Positions 10,934-24,100 of a DNA stretch of 64,000 bases are shown in pieces. Source of the DNA: Voacanga thouarsii (Eukaryota; Streptophyta; Magnoliopsida; Gentianales; Apocynaceae); contig JANUWF010001161.1 of the NCBI GenBank assembly GCA_026120185.1, positions 1,374,001 to 1,438,000 of the forward strand. The letters run 5' to 3'. The notes beneath the pieces are model-generated. The model worked only from the letters and a program-made list of their open reading frames with translations, did not search any database and was not told the origin of the DNA. The position numbers and the translations under genes are program-made. Position 1 is the stretch's first letter. Each line of letters opens with the position of its first letter.

Positions 10934-13900
10934 ATGGCTGTTGTTAATGATGATGTATGCATTATTGATAGTGGAACTGCACATACCATACTAAAAAATG
11001 AGAAATATTTTTCTGATCTCAAAATGGGAGAAATAAATATTTATACGATAAACGGTAGTGCAAATGTGATTGAGGACTCCGGAAGAACTAGTATATTGTT
11101 GCCTAAAGGAACAACAATTATTATTGATAAGGTACTATTTTCCTTAAAATCCAGAAGAAATTTATTGAATTTTAAAGATATCCGCAGAAATGGGTATCAT
11201 GTTGAAACAAATGAGGAAAATGGGATTGAGCTTTTTTTTAGTACTCAAATGCATTTGGGTAAGAAATTTGTATTAGAAAAAATGCCGTCTTTTTCTACTG
11301 GCCTATATTTTATAAAAATACGTACAATTGAAACTCATCATCTAGTAAACCAGAAGTTTACTGATCTTATTACTTTTAGCATTTGGCATGACCGGTTGGG
11401 TCATCCGAGATCTACCATGATGAGAAGAATCATTGAGAATACACATGGTCATCCTTTAAAAAATAAAAGGATATTAACATCAGAAACATTCGCATGTACT
11501 TCATGTTCCCTAGGAAAATTAATTGTTAAACCATCACCAGTAAAAGTAGGAGCTGAAAGTCCTACATTTCTCGAACGGATTCACGGAGATATTTGTGGAC
11601 CTATTGATCCACCATGTGGACCATTCAAATATTTTATGGTCTTAATTGATGCATCATCCCGATGGTCACATGTATGTTTATTATCTACTCGCGACCTAGC
11701 GTTTGCGAGATTACTTGCTCAAATAATTAAATTACGAGCACAATTTCCTGACCATCACATTAAAAATATCCGTTTGGATAATGCTGGTGAATTTTCATCA
11801 CATGCTTTTGATGCATATTGCATGTCAATTGGGATTAATGTTGAACATCATGTAGCTCATGTTCACACACAAAATGGTCTTCTTGAATCTTTGATTAAGC
11901 GATTACAATTAATTGCTAGACCATTATTAATGAAAACAAATCTCCCAACATCTGCTGAGGACATGCTATTCTACATGCTTGCAACACTTGTACGTATAAG
12001 ACCAGCTAGTTATCATAAATTCTCTCCTTTGCAATTGGCTTTTGGGTCGAGAACCAAATATTGCTCATTTAAGAATTTTTGGGTGTCTTGTATATATTCC
12101 AATTGCACCAAACCAACGTACAAAGATGGGTCCTCAAAGAAGAAAGGGGATATACGTTGGATATGATTCTCCCTCTATTATCGGGTATGTTGAACCCACG
12201 ACGGGAGATGTATTCACGGCAAGATTTGCTGATTGTCATTTTGATGAATCATTATTCCCTAAATTAGGGGAGAACCAAAACAGACATAAAAAGGATCTTG
12301 CTTGGACAACATCATTAAATTATCTTGATCCGCGCACAAGCGCATGTGAACTTGAAGTTCACAAGATAATTCATTTGCAAAGCATTGCAAATCAAATGCC
12401 GAGACGCTTTTGTTGACTCCGGAAGAGTTACAAAATCGCATATTCTAGCTATAAATACTCCTATTCGAATTGAAGTTCCAGTGAGAACAAAATATTATAT
12501 CTATAGTCTGCTGAGTCAAAAACACGCCGGAAGCGTGGCCGACCTCTTGGTTCTAAAGATAAAAATTCTCGAAAAAAAAGAGGATTAAATGATCCAGAAG
12601 ATCATATTGAAGAAAAGAATGATAAAAACCAAGAGAGAATTGATGACAAAGAACCAGAAGTTGATGAAAGTAACACTGAAATTTCTATCAATTATACCAC
12701 TTCGGTAGAAGTTGGAATCGAGATAGAAGCTGTTATTGATAATATATTTGCATACAATATATCTCTTGATGTTACACGGGATAATGATGATCCTGAACCA
12801 ATATCGATTGATGAATGTCGGCATAGAAAAGATTGGCTGCAATGGAAAGATGCGATTCAATCGGAGTTAAATGCAGCGACAAAACGTGAAGTCTTCGGAC
12901 TGCGAGTCCGAACACCGAGAAGGTGTAAAACCTGTTGGCTACAAATGGATATTTGTGCGAAAGCGCAATGAAAAGAGTGAAATCGTTCGATATAAAGCGC
13001 GATTAGTAGCCCAAGGTTTTTCACAAAGACCAGGTATTGATTATGATGAAACTTATTCTCCTGTTGTTGATGCATTACACTTCGATATCTTATCAATTTG
13101 GCAGTACATGAAAAGATAGATATGCGCTTATTAGATGTTGTCACTGCTTACTTGTATGGAAATTTAGAAAATGATGTTTACATGAAAATCCCGAAGGATT
13201 TCATATGCACGAAGCATATAAACATTATCCTCGTGAAAATTACTCCATCAAGTTGCAGAAATCATTATATGGCACTGAAGCAATACGGGCGCATGTGGTT
13301 CACACGTCTTAATGAATATTTATTGAAAGCGGGATTTAAAAATGACCAGGTATGTCCATGTGTTTTTATTAAGAAATCTGGTTCTAAATTTGTGATATTA
13401 GCTATATATGTTGATGATATTAATCTTATTGGAACTCCTGAAGAGCTCCAAGAAACAATTGATTATTTAAAAAGAGAATTCGAAATCAAGGATTTTGGTA
13501 AAACCAAATTTTACCTTGGTTTACAAATTAAACATCTGGAGAGTGGAACATTTATTCATCAATCAATATATACAGCAAAAGTGCTAAAAAGATTTTACAT
13601 GGACAAAGTACATCCATTGAGTATTCCAATGATCGTCCGATCATTAAATGTGGATAAAGATCCTTTCCGACCTCAAGAAAATGATGAAAAACTCCTTGGT
13701 CCTGAAGTTTTGGTGCATTGATGTATCTTGCTAATAATACACGACCTGATATTGCTTTTGCTATCAATTTATTAGCAATATTTAGTTCTTCACAAACACG
13801 ACGACATTGGAATGGAATTAAACAAGTCCTTCGATATCTCCCAAGGTATAATTGATCTCGGATTATTTAATTCAAATAAAACCAGTCCAACATTGATAGG

Positions 13901-14414
13901 TTATGCAGATGCTGGTTATTTATCTTATCCACATAAAGCACGTTCTCAAATGGGCTATCTATTTACATGTGGAAATACTGCTATATTATAGTGTTCTACG
14001 AAACAATCTATAGCAGCTACTTCTTCAAATCATACTGAAATTATAGCCATTCATGAAGCAAGTCGAGAATGTGTATGGCTAAGATCCATGATTCATTATA
14101 TCCGAGAAAGTTGTGGATTATCATCAATCAAAGATATTCTAACTCCTATTTATGAAGACAATGCAGCTTGCATAACTCAATTACGAGGAGGATATATTAA
14201 AGGAGATCGGACAAAACATATTTCACCAAAATTCTTCTTTACTCATGAACTCCAGAAGAAAGGTGAAATTGATGTGCTACAAATTCGGTCATGTGATAAC
14301 CTCGCAGATATTTTCACGAAGACTTTACCGACTGCAACATTTGAGAAGTTGATATATAAAATCGGTATGCGTCGGTTTAAAGATTTAAAGGAATTATCTC
14401 ATCAGGGGGAGTAA
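10934..14414 (+). pseudogene. Copia A pol: protease, integrase, RT, RNase H (broken)
   Basis: Pieces in order: aspartic protease with IIDSGTAHT (about 10950-10985); GAG-pre-integrase WHDRLGHP (11383); integrase with GDICGP, IRLDNAGEF and QNGLLESLIKR supplying the D, D and E residues (11590-11940). A frameshift near 12040 follows, then a PQRRKGIYVGYDSPSI block (12130) ending at a stop near 12415. RT begins at [11 protein letters not shown] (12930), breaks near 13100 and continues with IYVDDINLIG (13405), ending at a stop near 13721. RNase H ends ADIFTKTLPTATFEKL (14302-14350) and its stop is at 14414. Several frame changes make it non-functional despite nearly identical LTRs. It may have been mobilised in trans or broken soon after insertion. 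Confidence 0.9.
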
Positions 14415-14539
14415 TAAATAGACATATAGAATAGTGTACTCTTTTTCCTTCACTAGATTTTTTTTTCCACTGGGTTTTTATCTAGTAAGGTTTTAACGAG
14501 GCATATTCTTTATGTAATGGATGGACATCCAAGGGGGAG

Positions 14540-14895
14540 TGTTATGAATTATTGGAATCTTTATTAATTAGTGGAGGCTCCACTAATTATGGATTTATAT
14601 GAATTATTATAGAAGATTTTTATGGATGTCCACCATTTAGTGGAGACACTACTAATTGAGATTAGTGGAAGATGATGTATGCGATGATGTATTCCACTAA
14701 TTAGAGCTCTATAAATAGAGCTATTCTCTAAGCTTGTAATACACCATTATTTTTTGTGAAAGAAAGATTAGTGAAAGAAAGATTAGAGAAAATTGTGAGA
14801 GAAGAGAAAGAGAGAAATTTTTGTGCAAAATAGTTAGAGTTTTATTAGTGTGTAGTGTGAAAATTTTATTCTAACACTACCCTAATTTTATAACA
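14540..14895 (+). repeat. 3' LTR of copia A, next to AXR1
   Basis: This is the same length as the 5' LTR, with five differences counted by eye. Its TATA box lies at 14710-14717 and points toward AXR1, whose ATG is at 15172. The LTR's transcription start region would therefore be inside what is now the AXR1 upstream region. Confidence 0.95.
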
Positions 14896-15171
14896 GAATT
14901 ATGAATATATGATATTTTTAATAAAAGAGAATGATTGAAATTATTATTATTTTAAAATTAAAATAAAATTTTGAATTGAAGTGGAAATAGGAAATTGCAT
15001 TTCAACTCCACCCTAAGAAACTTCTGCCTCTCTCCTGAAAAGGCCCAAACCAAGCCCAATGCTCCTCTGAAAAATGGAAAACAAAGGAAGAAAAAGAAAA
15101 TGAAAAAGAGAAAACTCCTCAGCGTGGTAGGCAAGCCGAGCGAAGAAACTCAGTCCCCAGAAGGAGTGGCA
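14896..15171 (+). promoter_or_regulatory. Residual AXR1 upstream/5' UTR region
   Basis: These 276 bp are all that remains between the copia A 3' LTR and the AXR1 start codon. The first 100 bp are very AT-rich. From about 15000 the sequence becomes richer in C and purines and is open in frame with the AXR1 ATG, which fits a 5' UTR. No unambiguous host TATA box is seen, so the original promoter may lie partly on the far side of the insertion, upstream of 9299. Confidence 0.45.
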
Positions 15172-18100
15172 ATGGCGGAACCCAAGACTAAATATGATCG
15201 TCAACTCAGGTAAGCTATAGTATTTCTTGATCGTTTAAGAATTTGACATTGTCCTGAACTCGATTTCTCTGTGAATAGTTGTATGAACGATTGAAGTATG
15301 TAAAGTCAGCCATGGTTATGGAATTATATGCATTTTTTATTTTCATACTTGCCGAAGCAAGGGATATTTTTTGTAATATTTAATGATTTTCTATGGCTGT
15401 TTTTTCGTAGTGGTGAACTTGGTAGCTCCTGCTAAATATGAATTAGGTAAATTTCTGGTTAAAAAGAAGATTAACATAATTAAGTTGGTAAGTGAAAGTG
15501 CCATTTTCTTTGTCTCTACGAGGATGAATTATGCCTCTGAAATCATAATTGCTATGCTTTCAGTGGTAGCTTAAATCTCAATCACCATTCTTCCCCCTCC
15601 CCCCTCCTTTTTGGGGTGTATATTGTGGTTGATGGCAAGTGGGCTAGGTAAATAAACGCAATTTTCTGAATTGTATCTTGAAGATATTGTCAGACTGAGT
15701 ATCTAGATTACTGGTAATGACGTTTCACACTGATGTTGTTGCTTAGATGAGGTTCATAATTTCCAGGCAGTTGTATTTTTGTTTAGTTTGTTAGGTCTAA
15801 TTTTAGCTCTCAATAAAATCTAAATAATATGCCTGAAACATTGCTCTGAGATAGTGTTTGATTTGAGGAGGGAAAAAAATTGAAAATAAATTCAGTCTTG
15901 GACAGAGGGGGGAGAGGAAGATTTCAGATGAGGAAAGTGTAATTTTGAATTGCTAATGGTGTTGTAAATGTTTTATAGAAATTTATTTGTTATAAATGTT
16001 GCTTTCTAGAATATGGGGTGAGCAGGGACAGGCTGCCCTTGAGAAATCAAGTATATGCTTGTTGAATTGTGGTCCAACTGGTTCAGAGACCTTAAAAAAT
16101 CTTGTTCTTGGTGGAATTGGAAGCATCACTGTTGTAGATGGTTCCAAAGTTGAAGTGGGAGACCTCGGAAATAACTTTATGGGTATGCATATCCCTTTCT
16201 TGCTGTATACTTTTTTTTCCCTCTCATATTTTTCCATAATACTTTTTTTTCTTTTTTTTTGGTGTGTGTGCACGCATGCACGATTGTGTTTGGCTTCTCT
16301 TCTTCTGAATGTTTTATATCTAATGGTGATAGTGGACGAATCATGCATTGGGCAATCAAGGGCAAAGTGTGTGTGTGCATTTCTTCAGGAGCTAAATGAT
16401 GCTGTTAAAGCCAAGTTCATAGAAGAGTATCCTGAGGCATTAATTGAGACAAACCCATCATTTTTCTCACAATTCACCTTGGTGGTGGCCACACAGGTCT
16501 GGTTCACTGACCCAGCACCTTGGTAATTCTGTAATGCTGCAAGTTAATGTTCTATGTAAACCTTCATGCTCCATGTACATGATATCATGGATTCCCAATT
16601 TGATTTTCATTGAATAACATACATTTGTAATTCAGTACCTAATGGCTGTGAATCATGAATAAAGTTGTAAAACATAAGCTTTAGAGTTGATGAAATCTCA
16701 TGTTTCAGTTCTATGATATCCTCCAACTTTCTGCAATATGGATGTTCTACTTAATCATAGCTTGTAAATATTGGTCAGCCACTTATAATGGCTGATTGCT
16801 TGGAGACCTGCAAGCATGATGGTCACGGAAGTGGTCTAAGTTAACTGAGGTGTGTTGGGTGGGCTTTTAATAAATTGCATTAGCGTTTCTTGGATTATAT
16901 GTAATGCTGTGCGGTTGACCAAACTTCTCTGAGCTGGTTGAATGCAGTCCCAGTGCTGTGTGTTTGATTCTGAGAGTGAAGTTTTCACTATGAATTTTTA
17001 TAGGACTAATCTGTTGTAAAATCTCTACCCCTTGGCAGCTTGATTAGATTTAGAAACAAGGAGGAAATTGTTAGAAGTCAAACGCCATAAGTGCATGGGA
17101 TTTAAAAGATTATGTTAGTCACCTTCAAAAGGTTTAGATAGTGCACCGTTGCACTTTTAGTTTATATAGCATATTCGTCTGGTCATTTGTTTAATTTTTT
17201 GTGACAAACCAGAATGCTTTTCTTAAGGACTCAGTTTAGTTTGAAAAAATGTGAAACGAAAAACAGAAAATCGAATGTACTTCAATATCTTGTTATCTCT
17301 GTGTGTGTGTGTGTGTGTGTGTGTTTTAATATCTAGAGAGCTAGATAATAATTATTTTAATCTTGGACCATTGTTTGCATTGGTTTGCTTAGTAAATTCT
17401 CCCTCCTCCCAAGCAGTGAGCATCCTAGACCTCCCTCCATATTCCCTTATTCTGCAGGCCATTACTACCTCTATGATTACCATGACTCTAGGCGGATTTA
17501 ATGAAGCGTTCAATTGTGGATAAATCTGTGATTATGGCTCTTTGTGTACCTTTCCAAAGTGTAGACTATATTGTTGTCTAAAACCCATCATAATTTTGTT
17601 TAAATGTATTGTGAGCTGCATTTTCTGCCATGTAGCTAGTTGAAGATTCAATGGTCAAGCTGGACAGAATCTGTCGGGAGGCAAATGTTATGCTGCTATT
17701 TGCACGCTCTTACGGTCTCACTGGTTTTGTTCGAATTAGTGTGAAGGTAATTTTCATATTTAAGGTTTCATTTTTTCTAAATACTGTAAAGAAAAAGGGG
17801 GTGAGGGATGCACTGCTAGAAAAGAACTTGCTACCTAAAACCAGTATTCTCTTATGTTACAGAAAAAGCTTCTTCTTGGTTGGATCCACATCAAGCCTGA
17901 GACTTTCTGTAATTACCTTTGCATTTTTCTCTTTCTGTGAGTAGTAGTTTCTGCAGTTTCTGCTCAAGTCCTTTTAGATTCAGAATTAGAGGTTTGCTAT
18001 AGCTGAAAAACTCGAATAAAGTGTTAGCAAATTAAAACTTGGTAAAGTTTCACTGTGTACACTAACTTGGAAGAAAAATAATGTCATTCTGCTTCCCCAC

Positions 18101-21100
18101 CTGCGACCAACCTCAGTAAAGGAAAAGAAAAAGAAGTGGAAAGAGCAAAGATGTGGAAGTTAAAAGTGAAGACAACAAGTGTGGACTAGAAAAGATCAGT
18201 AAAAAAACAAAGTAAACATTATCTAACAACCTTGAAACTTACTATGGATTTTATAGTCACATTCATTTCCGTCTGCAGGAGCATACAGTTATTGAATCAA
18301 AACCTGATCATATGTGGGATACTATTGGGCTAAATAATCCGTGGCCGGAGCTTAGAAGGTTTGGTTATTCTTGAGAGCTTCCATTGTTGATACATGATGT
18401 TGTTTTACCTGTATACTTATTAACTTCTAAGCCAACTCCATAATTCTTATTTGTATGCTTATGCATTATATTCTACATTTAGATGCTCATGACATATATA
18501 TTAATTCTAGTTTTGCAGAATCAATTGCTTTGGACACAGCTGATCCAATTACCCATAAACACATACCTTTTGTCATAATTCTCATTAAGATAGTAGAGGA
18601 GTGGATCAAAAGTCATGACGGATGCCTTCCTTCAACTAGTAATGAGAAACAAGAGTTCAAGGTTAAAAAATGAAGTTCTTGTGACAGTTTTTGACTTTTT
18701 GTTCAAACCATGGTATTTTGAGTTTGTCATTGCCTTGAATAGGGTTTAATTAAAGCAAGGATGATTGCAATGGATGAAGAAAACTACAAAGAGGCTATAC
18801 AGAACGCAAGCAAAGTGTTTACTCCTCGTGGAATTAGTAAGGCACAGTAATTTTGCATAGAAACAACTGACACTTGAAGCTCTTGCATATCATTCCTTTG
18901 GAATTCGGTTATATTTCGGGCTAAAATATCATTAGTACTAGTAATTTCAAGAGAAAATGCTTTTTAAATTGATGGGGTACTTGAAGAATCTATTGTGGGA
19001 ATAGGCACAATCTCCTTCTAGTAGTTCTGATATAGGCCACAATCATTGGTGTCTTTTGGGCTTGTTTTGCATAATACAAACTTTCACTGTATTTGCTTGA
19101 AGTCCTTAGGGCTAGTTTGTGAGTTTAGAAGAGAAATTTTAAGTTATGAGAGAAAAGAAGAGAAAAGTGAGTTGATTTATGTCTAATATTGTTTGGGAGT
19201 TTGAAAAGAAAAGAGAGGATAAAAATACTTTTACCAAAATATCCTTAAACATGTAATATTGCAGAGCATTTGTTTTGAATACTCAGAAGCATATACAAGG
19301 GCAAGACTCTCATAATAGGATCCTTCCCTTTCCCTCCACTTTTAGAGAGAAAGGATTATGGGGGTTGCGATGACCCCCCCCCCCCTTCTCTCCTTTTCTT
19401 CCCTTAAAAAATTTTCCCAAACAAGAGAAGGGAGGACATTTCTCTTCAAATCCTTTCTTTTATCTCCATTTTTTAACTCCCAAACTAGCCCTTAGAGTGA
19501 GAACTTGAGTTTGGTCTTTGTGCTGGTTCACACACCATCAGGTTCAAACTAGGGATTCTAATTTTATGCCTGTTTTACATTTTTGCACTATGGATGATTT
19601 TTAGCACAAATTTGTGCAATCTAGGATTCTATTATAGCAGGACCTAGGGGACAAATCAATTATATATTATTTGATCTTGCCTTGAAAGTGATTTTCTCTG
19701 TAGAGGACATTAAGCAAAAAGAAACTATGACAGCATTACTTTAAAAGAAAATTTTTAATTCTGTATGTGCGTGTGCATGCTAACTCTAACCAAATTTTTT
19801 GAAGAATAATTATGTGTGGCTTGGGTCCCTTGGCCTTCATTTCTAGTGTTCTCAAACTTTAAGGCATTAGAATAAATTGGTCAAAGATGTAAAGAAATGC
19901 TAAGAAACTAGGAGAGAATGATCTCTTTTCATTATACATTAAGTGCTACAATGAATCATTTATCTACAAGTTGTGTAAGAAATAAAAATGGCAACTACCC
20001 TAAAAAATTGATTATCAAATCTTCTAATTACTGATCACAAAATTCCCTAATTACTGATCACAAATCCCCTAATTTAAGGGTTAAACTTCTCTAATTTAGT
20101 CTGATTCTAGTATTACAATATTTACATCATTACTTTCCTAAAATACACCCATTGGCCACATTTTTCCGCATTCTCCCTCAAGCTGGTGAATATATATTCT
20201 CCATTCCCAGCTTGTATAAAATGCTTTCAAATATTGGACCACTTAACCCATTGGTTAACACATCAGCAAGCTGATAATTTCTAGACACATAAGGTGTGCA
20301 AATCAATCCACTCTCCAATCTCTCCTTAATAAAATATTTGTCAGTATCGATATGATTTGTCTAATCATGTTGTATTGAATTGTGAACTATGCTAATTGTA
20401 GACTTATTATCACAATAAAGCTTCATTGGGCCGTTCAACTTGATCCTTATGTCTTCTAGAATGATCTTCAACCGAAGTAACTCACATACTCCTTGAACCA
20501 TCGCTCAAAACTCAGCCTCTGCTCTAGACCATGCTACAACGTTTTTCTTTTTACTCCTCCATGTCCCAGGATTCTCACCAAGAAATGTACAATATCCAGT
20601 TGTTGGTCTTCTATCCATTAATGACCTAGCATAATCAACATCTGCATAGGCTTTAAACATTAGGCTCCCACTTCTCCCAAAGAGAATTCTTCTTCTTGGT
20701 GTACCTGTAAGGTATTACAACACTCTGTGTGCTGCTCGAAAATGAATCTTTTTTGGACTATGCATGAATTGACTAATTATAGTCATAGCATAAGCTATAT
20801 CCGTTCGTGTGTGAACAAATAAATGAGCTTTCCTACCAAACGTTAATACATCCCTTTGTTTTCCATAGCATCTTCCTCTGCTATTGCAAGCTTTATATTC
20901 GGATTGATTAGAGTACTCGCCAATTTGCATGCTATTTTACCTGTCTTCTTGAGTAGATCCGTTATATATTTCTGTTGAGAGAGAAAAATACCCTTCTCTG
21001 AATGTGCCACTTCAATTCCGAGAAAATATTTTAGCTTTTCAAGTGTCTTAATCTCGAATTCTTTTGCCAAGCACTCACTCAGAGAACGTCTCTCCTCATC

Positions 21101-24100
21101 TTCACTTCCTGCAACATTATATCATCCAACATAAACTAAGAGAACCGTAACTCTCCCTAAAGACGAGTGCTTGACGAACATAGTATGATCTCCTTGACTT
21201 TACTTGTATCCTAACTTCACCAAAACCTTGGCAAACTTGTCGAGCCATGCTCAAGGAGATTGTTTAAGCCCATATAATGTCGTCGTTAACCTACATACTA
21301 TATGATCAATAACTCCTTCTCCATACCTAGGTGGAATTTCCATATATATCTCTTCTTTGAGATCTCCATGCAAGAGAGCATTTTTGACATCAAACTGCTG
21401 CAAATCTCATCCAAAGTTTGCTGCCAAATACAATAGGACTCTAACAGTATTCAACTTTGCAACTGGAATAATAGTCTCTAGATAGTCCACTCTAAAAGAA
21501 ATTGGGAGAGAATAATCTCTTTTCATTATACCTTAAAGTTTACAATGAGTTGATTATATACAAGTTGTCTAAAAAATAAATATGGCAACAACTCTAATAA
21601 ATTGATCATAAAATCTCTTAATCAATCTCCTAATTACTGCTCACAAGATTTCCTAATCACTGATTACAAAATCTCCTAATTTAAGGGTCAAACTTCCCTA
21701 ATTTAGTCTTAATTCTAATGTTATAATATTTGCAACATTATTTTCCTAAAATACACCCGTTAGCCATATTTCCCTACACTCCCCCTCAAGCCGGCGAATA
21801 AATATTCTTCATTCCCAACTTGGATACGATACTTTCAAACACTGGATCACGTAACCCTTTGGTTAATACATCAGTAAGCTAATCATTTGTAGATAGATAA
21901 GGTGTGCAAATCAATCCACTCTCCAATTTCTCATTGATAAAATGTCTGTCAATTTTGATATGCTTTGTCTGATCATGCTGCATAGGATTATGAGCTATGC
22001 TAATTGCAGACTTATTATCGCAGTAAAGCTTTATCTAGCCCTCCAACTTAATCCTTATGTTTTAACATAAGTTTAGAGGAGATTGTGATAGACTTAGATG
22101 ACTCATATTGAATTGGGACATGATCACTAGTGAATGAGGAAGTAGGATGATCAGGTTGAACAGGTATAAGTTTAGAGGAGATTGTGACAGGCTCAGATGG
22201 CTCAGAGCGAATTGGAACATGATCACTAGTGGATGAGGAAGTACGATGATTTGAAACTGAAAGAGTGGATGAGGAAGTACGATGATTTAAAACTGAAAAA
22301 TCTAACAAGAAGTCAAAATCCAAACTCTCATCTTCTCTCACTAACGTGTTCCCCTAAAGAGAAGGGTTTGGAAAGTAAGATTCATGTTCATTGAAGGTAA
22401 TATCCATAGAAATAAAGAATTTTTGGGACGGTGGATGATAACACTTGTAATCTTTTGGTGTGGATGAGTATCCCACAGGTTCACGCTTTATAACCCTTGG
22501 ATCCAAGTTCCCTCAGTTGTGACTATGAACATGTACAATGGATGTACATCCAAATACTCTAGGGACAAGATTATTTGTGGTGTGTAAGTTACGGTAGATG
22601 GTTGACAACACGTCCATTGGACTCTGAAACCTTAAGATTTTAGATGGCAATCGGTTTATGAGATGTGTTGCTTTAAGAGCAACCTCCCTCCAAAATGCTT
22701 GAGATGTGCATGGTTTTCAAATAACAATGCTTGGGTCTTTTCAAGGAGATCACCATTTTTCCTATCTGTAACTCCATTTTACTGTGGGGTATTTACACAA
22801 GATTACTCATGTATTATCCCTTCCTTGATAATATGGATTTTAGAGTTTGGCTGAAATAGTTTCTTGCATTGTCAGATCTAACTCTCTTGATGGTCACTCC
22901 GAACTGATTTTTTATCATGGAGCAGAAATTTGGTAAAACAATACGGACATCAGATTTATATTTAAGAAGAAAGACCTAGCAAATGCGAGTGCAATCATCA
23001 ATAAATAAAACAAATCATCATGCTCCAAAGACATGAGCAACAGTAGATGGACCGCAGACGTCACTATGGATTAAATGAAAAGGAATGAAACTTCTTTCAT
23101 GGCTCACTGGAAAGGGTACACATTTGTGTTTGGCAAGTTCACATTTTTCACAATGAAAAGACTTAACCTCTAAATGTTTAAACAAAGGTGGAAACAAAAG
23201 TTCTATGACTCGAAATGATAGATGCCCAAGTCGGTGATAATGGAGCCAAATTTTCTCTTTATTGGGTGACAAAGACTTGGAAACAAATGACCCTGATTGT
23301 TTACTTTTGGTGGTGGTTGGTTGACTTGTTTCAAGGAAGTAGGGGCTAACTTGTTCTCTAGCATATCCAATTGTCTTCCCCGAACCCTTTTCTTGAAATA
23401 CACAATCATTATAATGAAAAATCACTATACATTATAAGTCATGAGTAAGTTTTTAGATGAATATTAGATAGGTAGCTAGCTTAGTGACATGAAGAACATT
23501 CTGCAAGGTTAACAATGTGTTAATTTGGACACTTCCAACTCTTGCTATGGTGGTTAAAGAACCATTTACACTAGCTATTTTTCTATTGCTTGGGCACGAG
23601 GAATATGTGGTAAAGACATTTGGTGAGTGGGTCGTATGGTCGGTAGCTTTTGAATCTGTGATCCAAGAGGTGGCAAAAGTTACATTTGAAACATTTAATT
23701 CAATGGAAAATGGAAACTCACCTGAATATCCCAAAGAATTGGTACCTGAGAACTTTTCTAGACTGTTGATGAGAGCTCTCGCTCTTTCCAATTCATCTTG
23801 GTTGAGACTAGCTGTTTCTAATTTTAGTGGTTCATCAATTTGGCCAGCAGCTACATTGGCTTGTCCACTTTTCCCATTCTTGGCTAGGTGGCTTCCTGTG
23901 AAGCTTCTAGCATTTTGCTCTTACAACTCGTGTTTGGGAGGTTGACATGGTGAACGAGAGATATTTACAGCAATTAAAGCCACTCAAATAGGAAGTGGAG
24001 AAGGGAAAAATAAAGAGAAAATGATAGCAATGAGGGCTGCTTGAAAGAGAAGACTGCAACAACGAAGGCTGCATGAAAGAGAAGACAATGTAGCAATGAA

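Larger units (their letters stand above)
9304..14895 (+). mobile_element. Complete copia LTR retrotransposon (copia A)
   Basis: The element is bounded by two 356-bp LTRs (9304-9659 and 14540-14895) beginning TGTTATG and ending TAACA. They are flanked by the 5-bp target duplication GAATT (9299-9303 and 14896-14900). I count five mismatches between the LTRs by eye (about 1.4%), so insertion was recent. Gag is an open frame, but pol is broken by frameshifts and stops, so this copy is non-autonomous. The polypurine tract CCAAGGGGGAG immediately precedes the 3' LTR. The 3' end lies 276 bp upstream of the AXR1 start codon in the same orientation. Confidence 0.97.

Noticed and set aside
14995..15171. 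In-frame N-terminal extension of AXR1
   Set aside because: The extension is Lys-rich low-complexity sequence with no family counterpart. The conserved start is MAEPKTKYDRQL at 15172.
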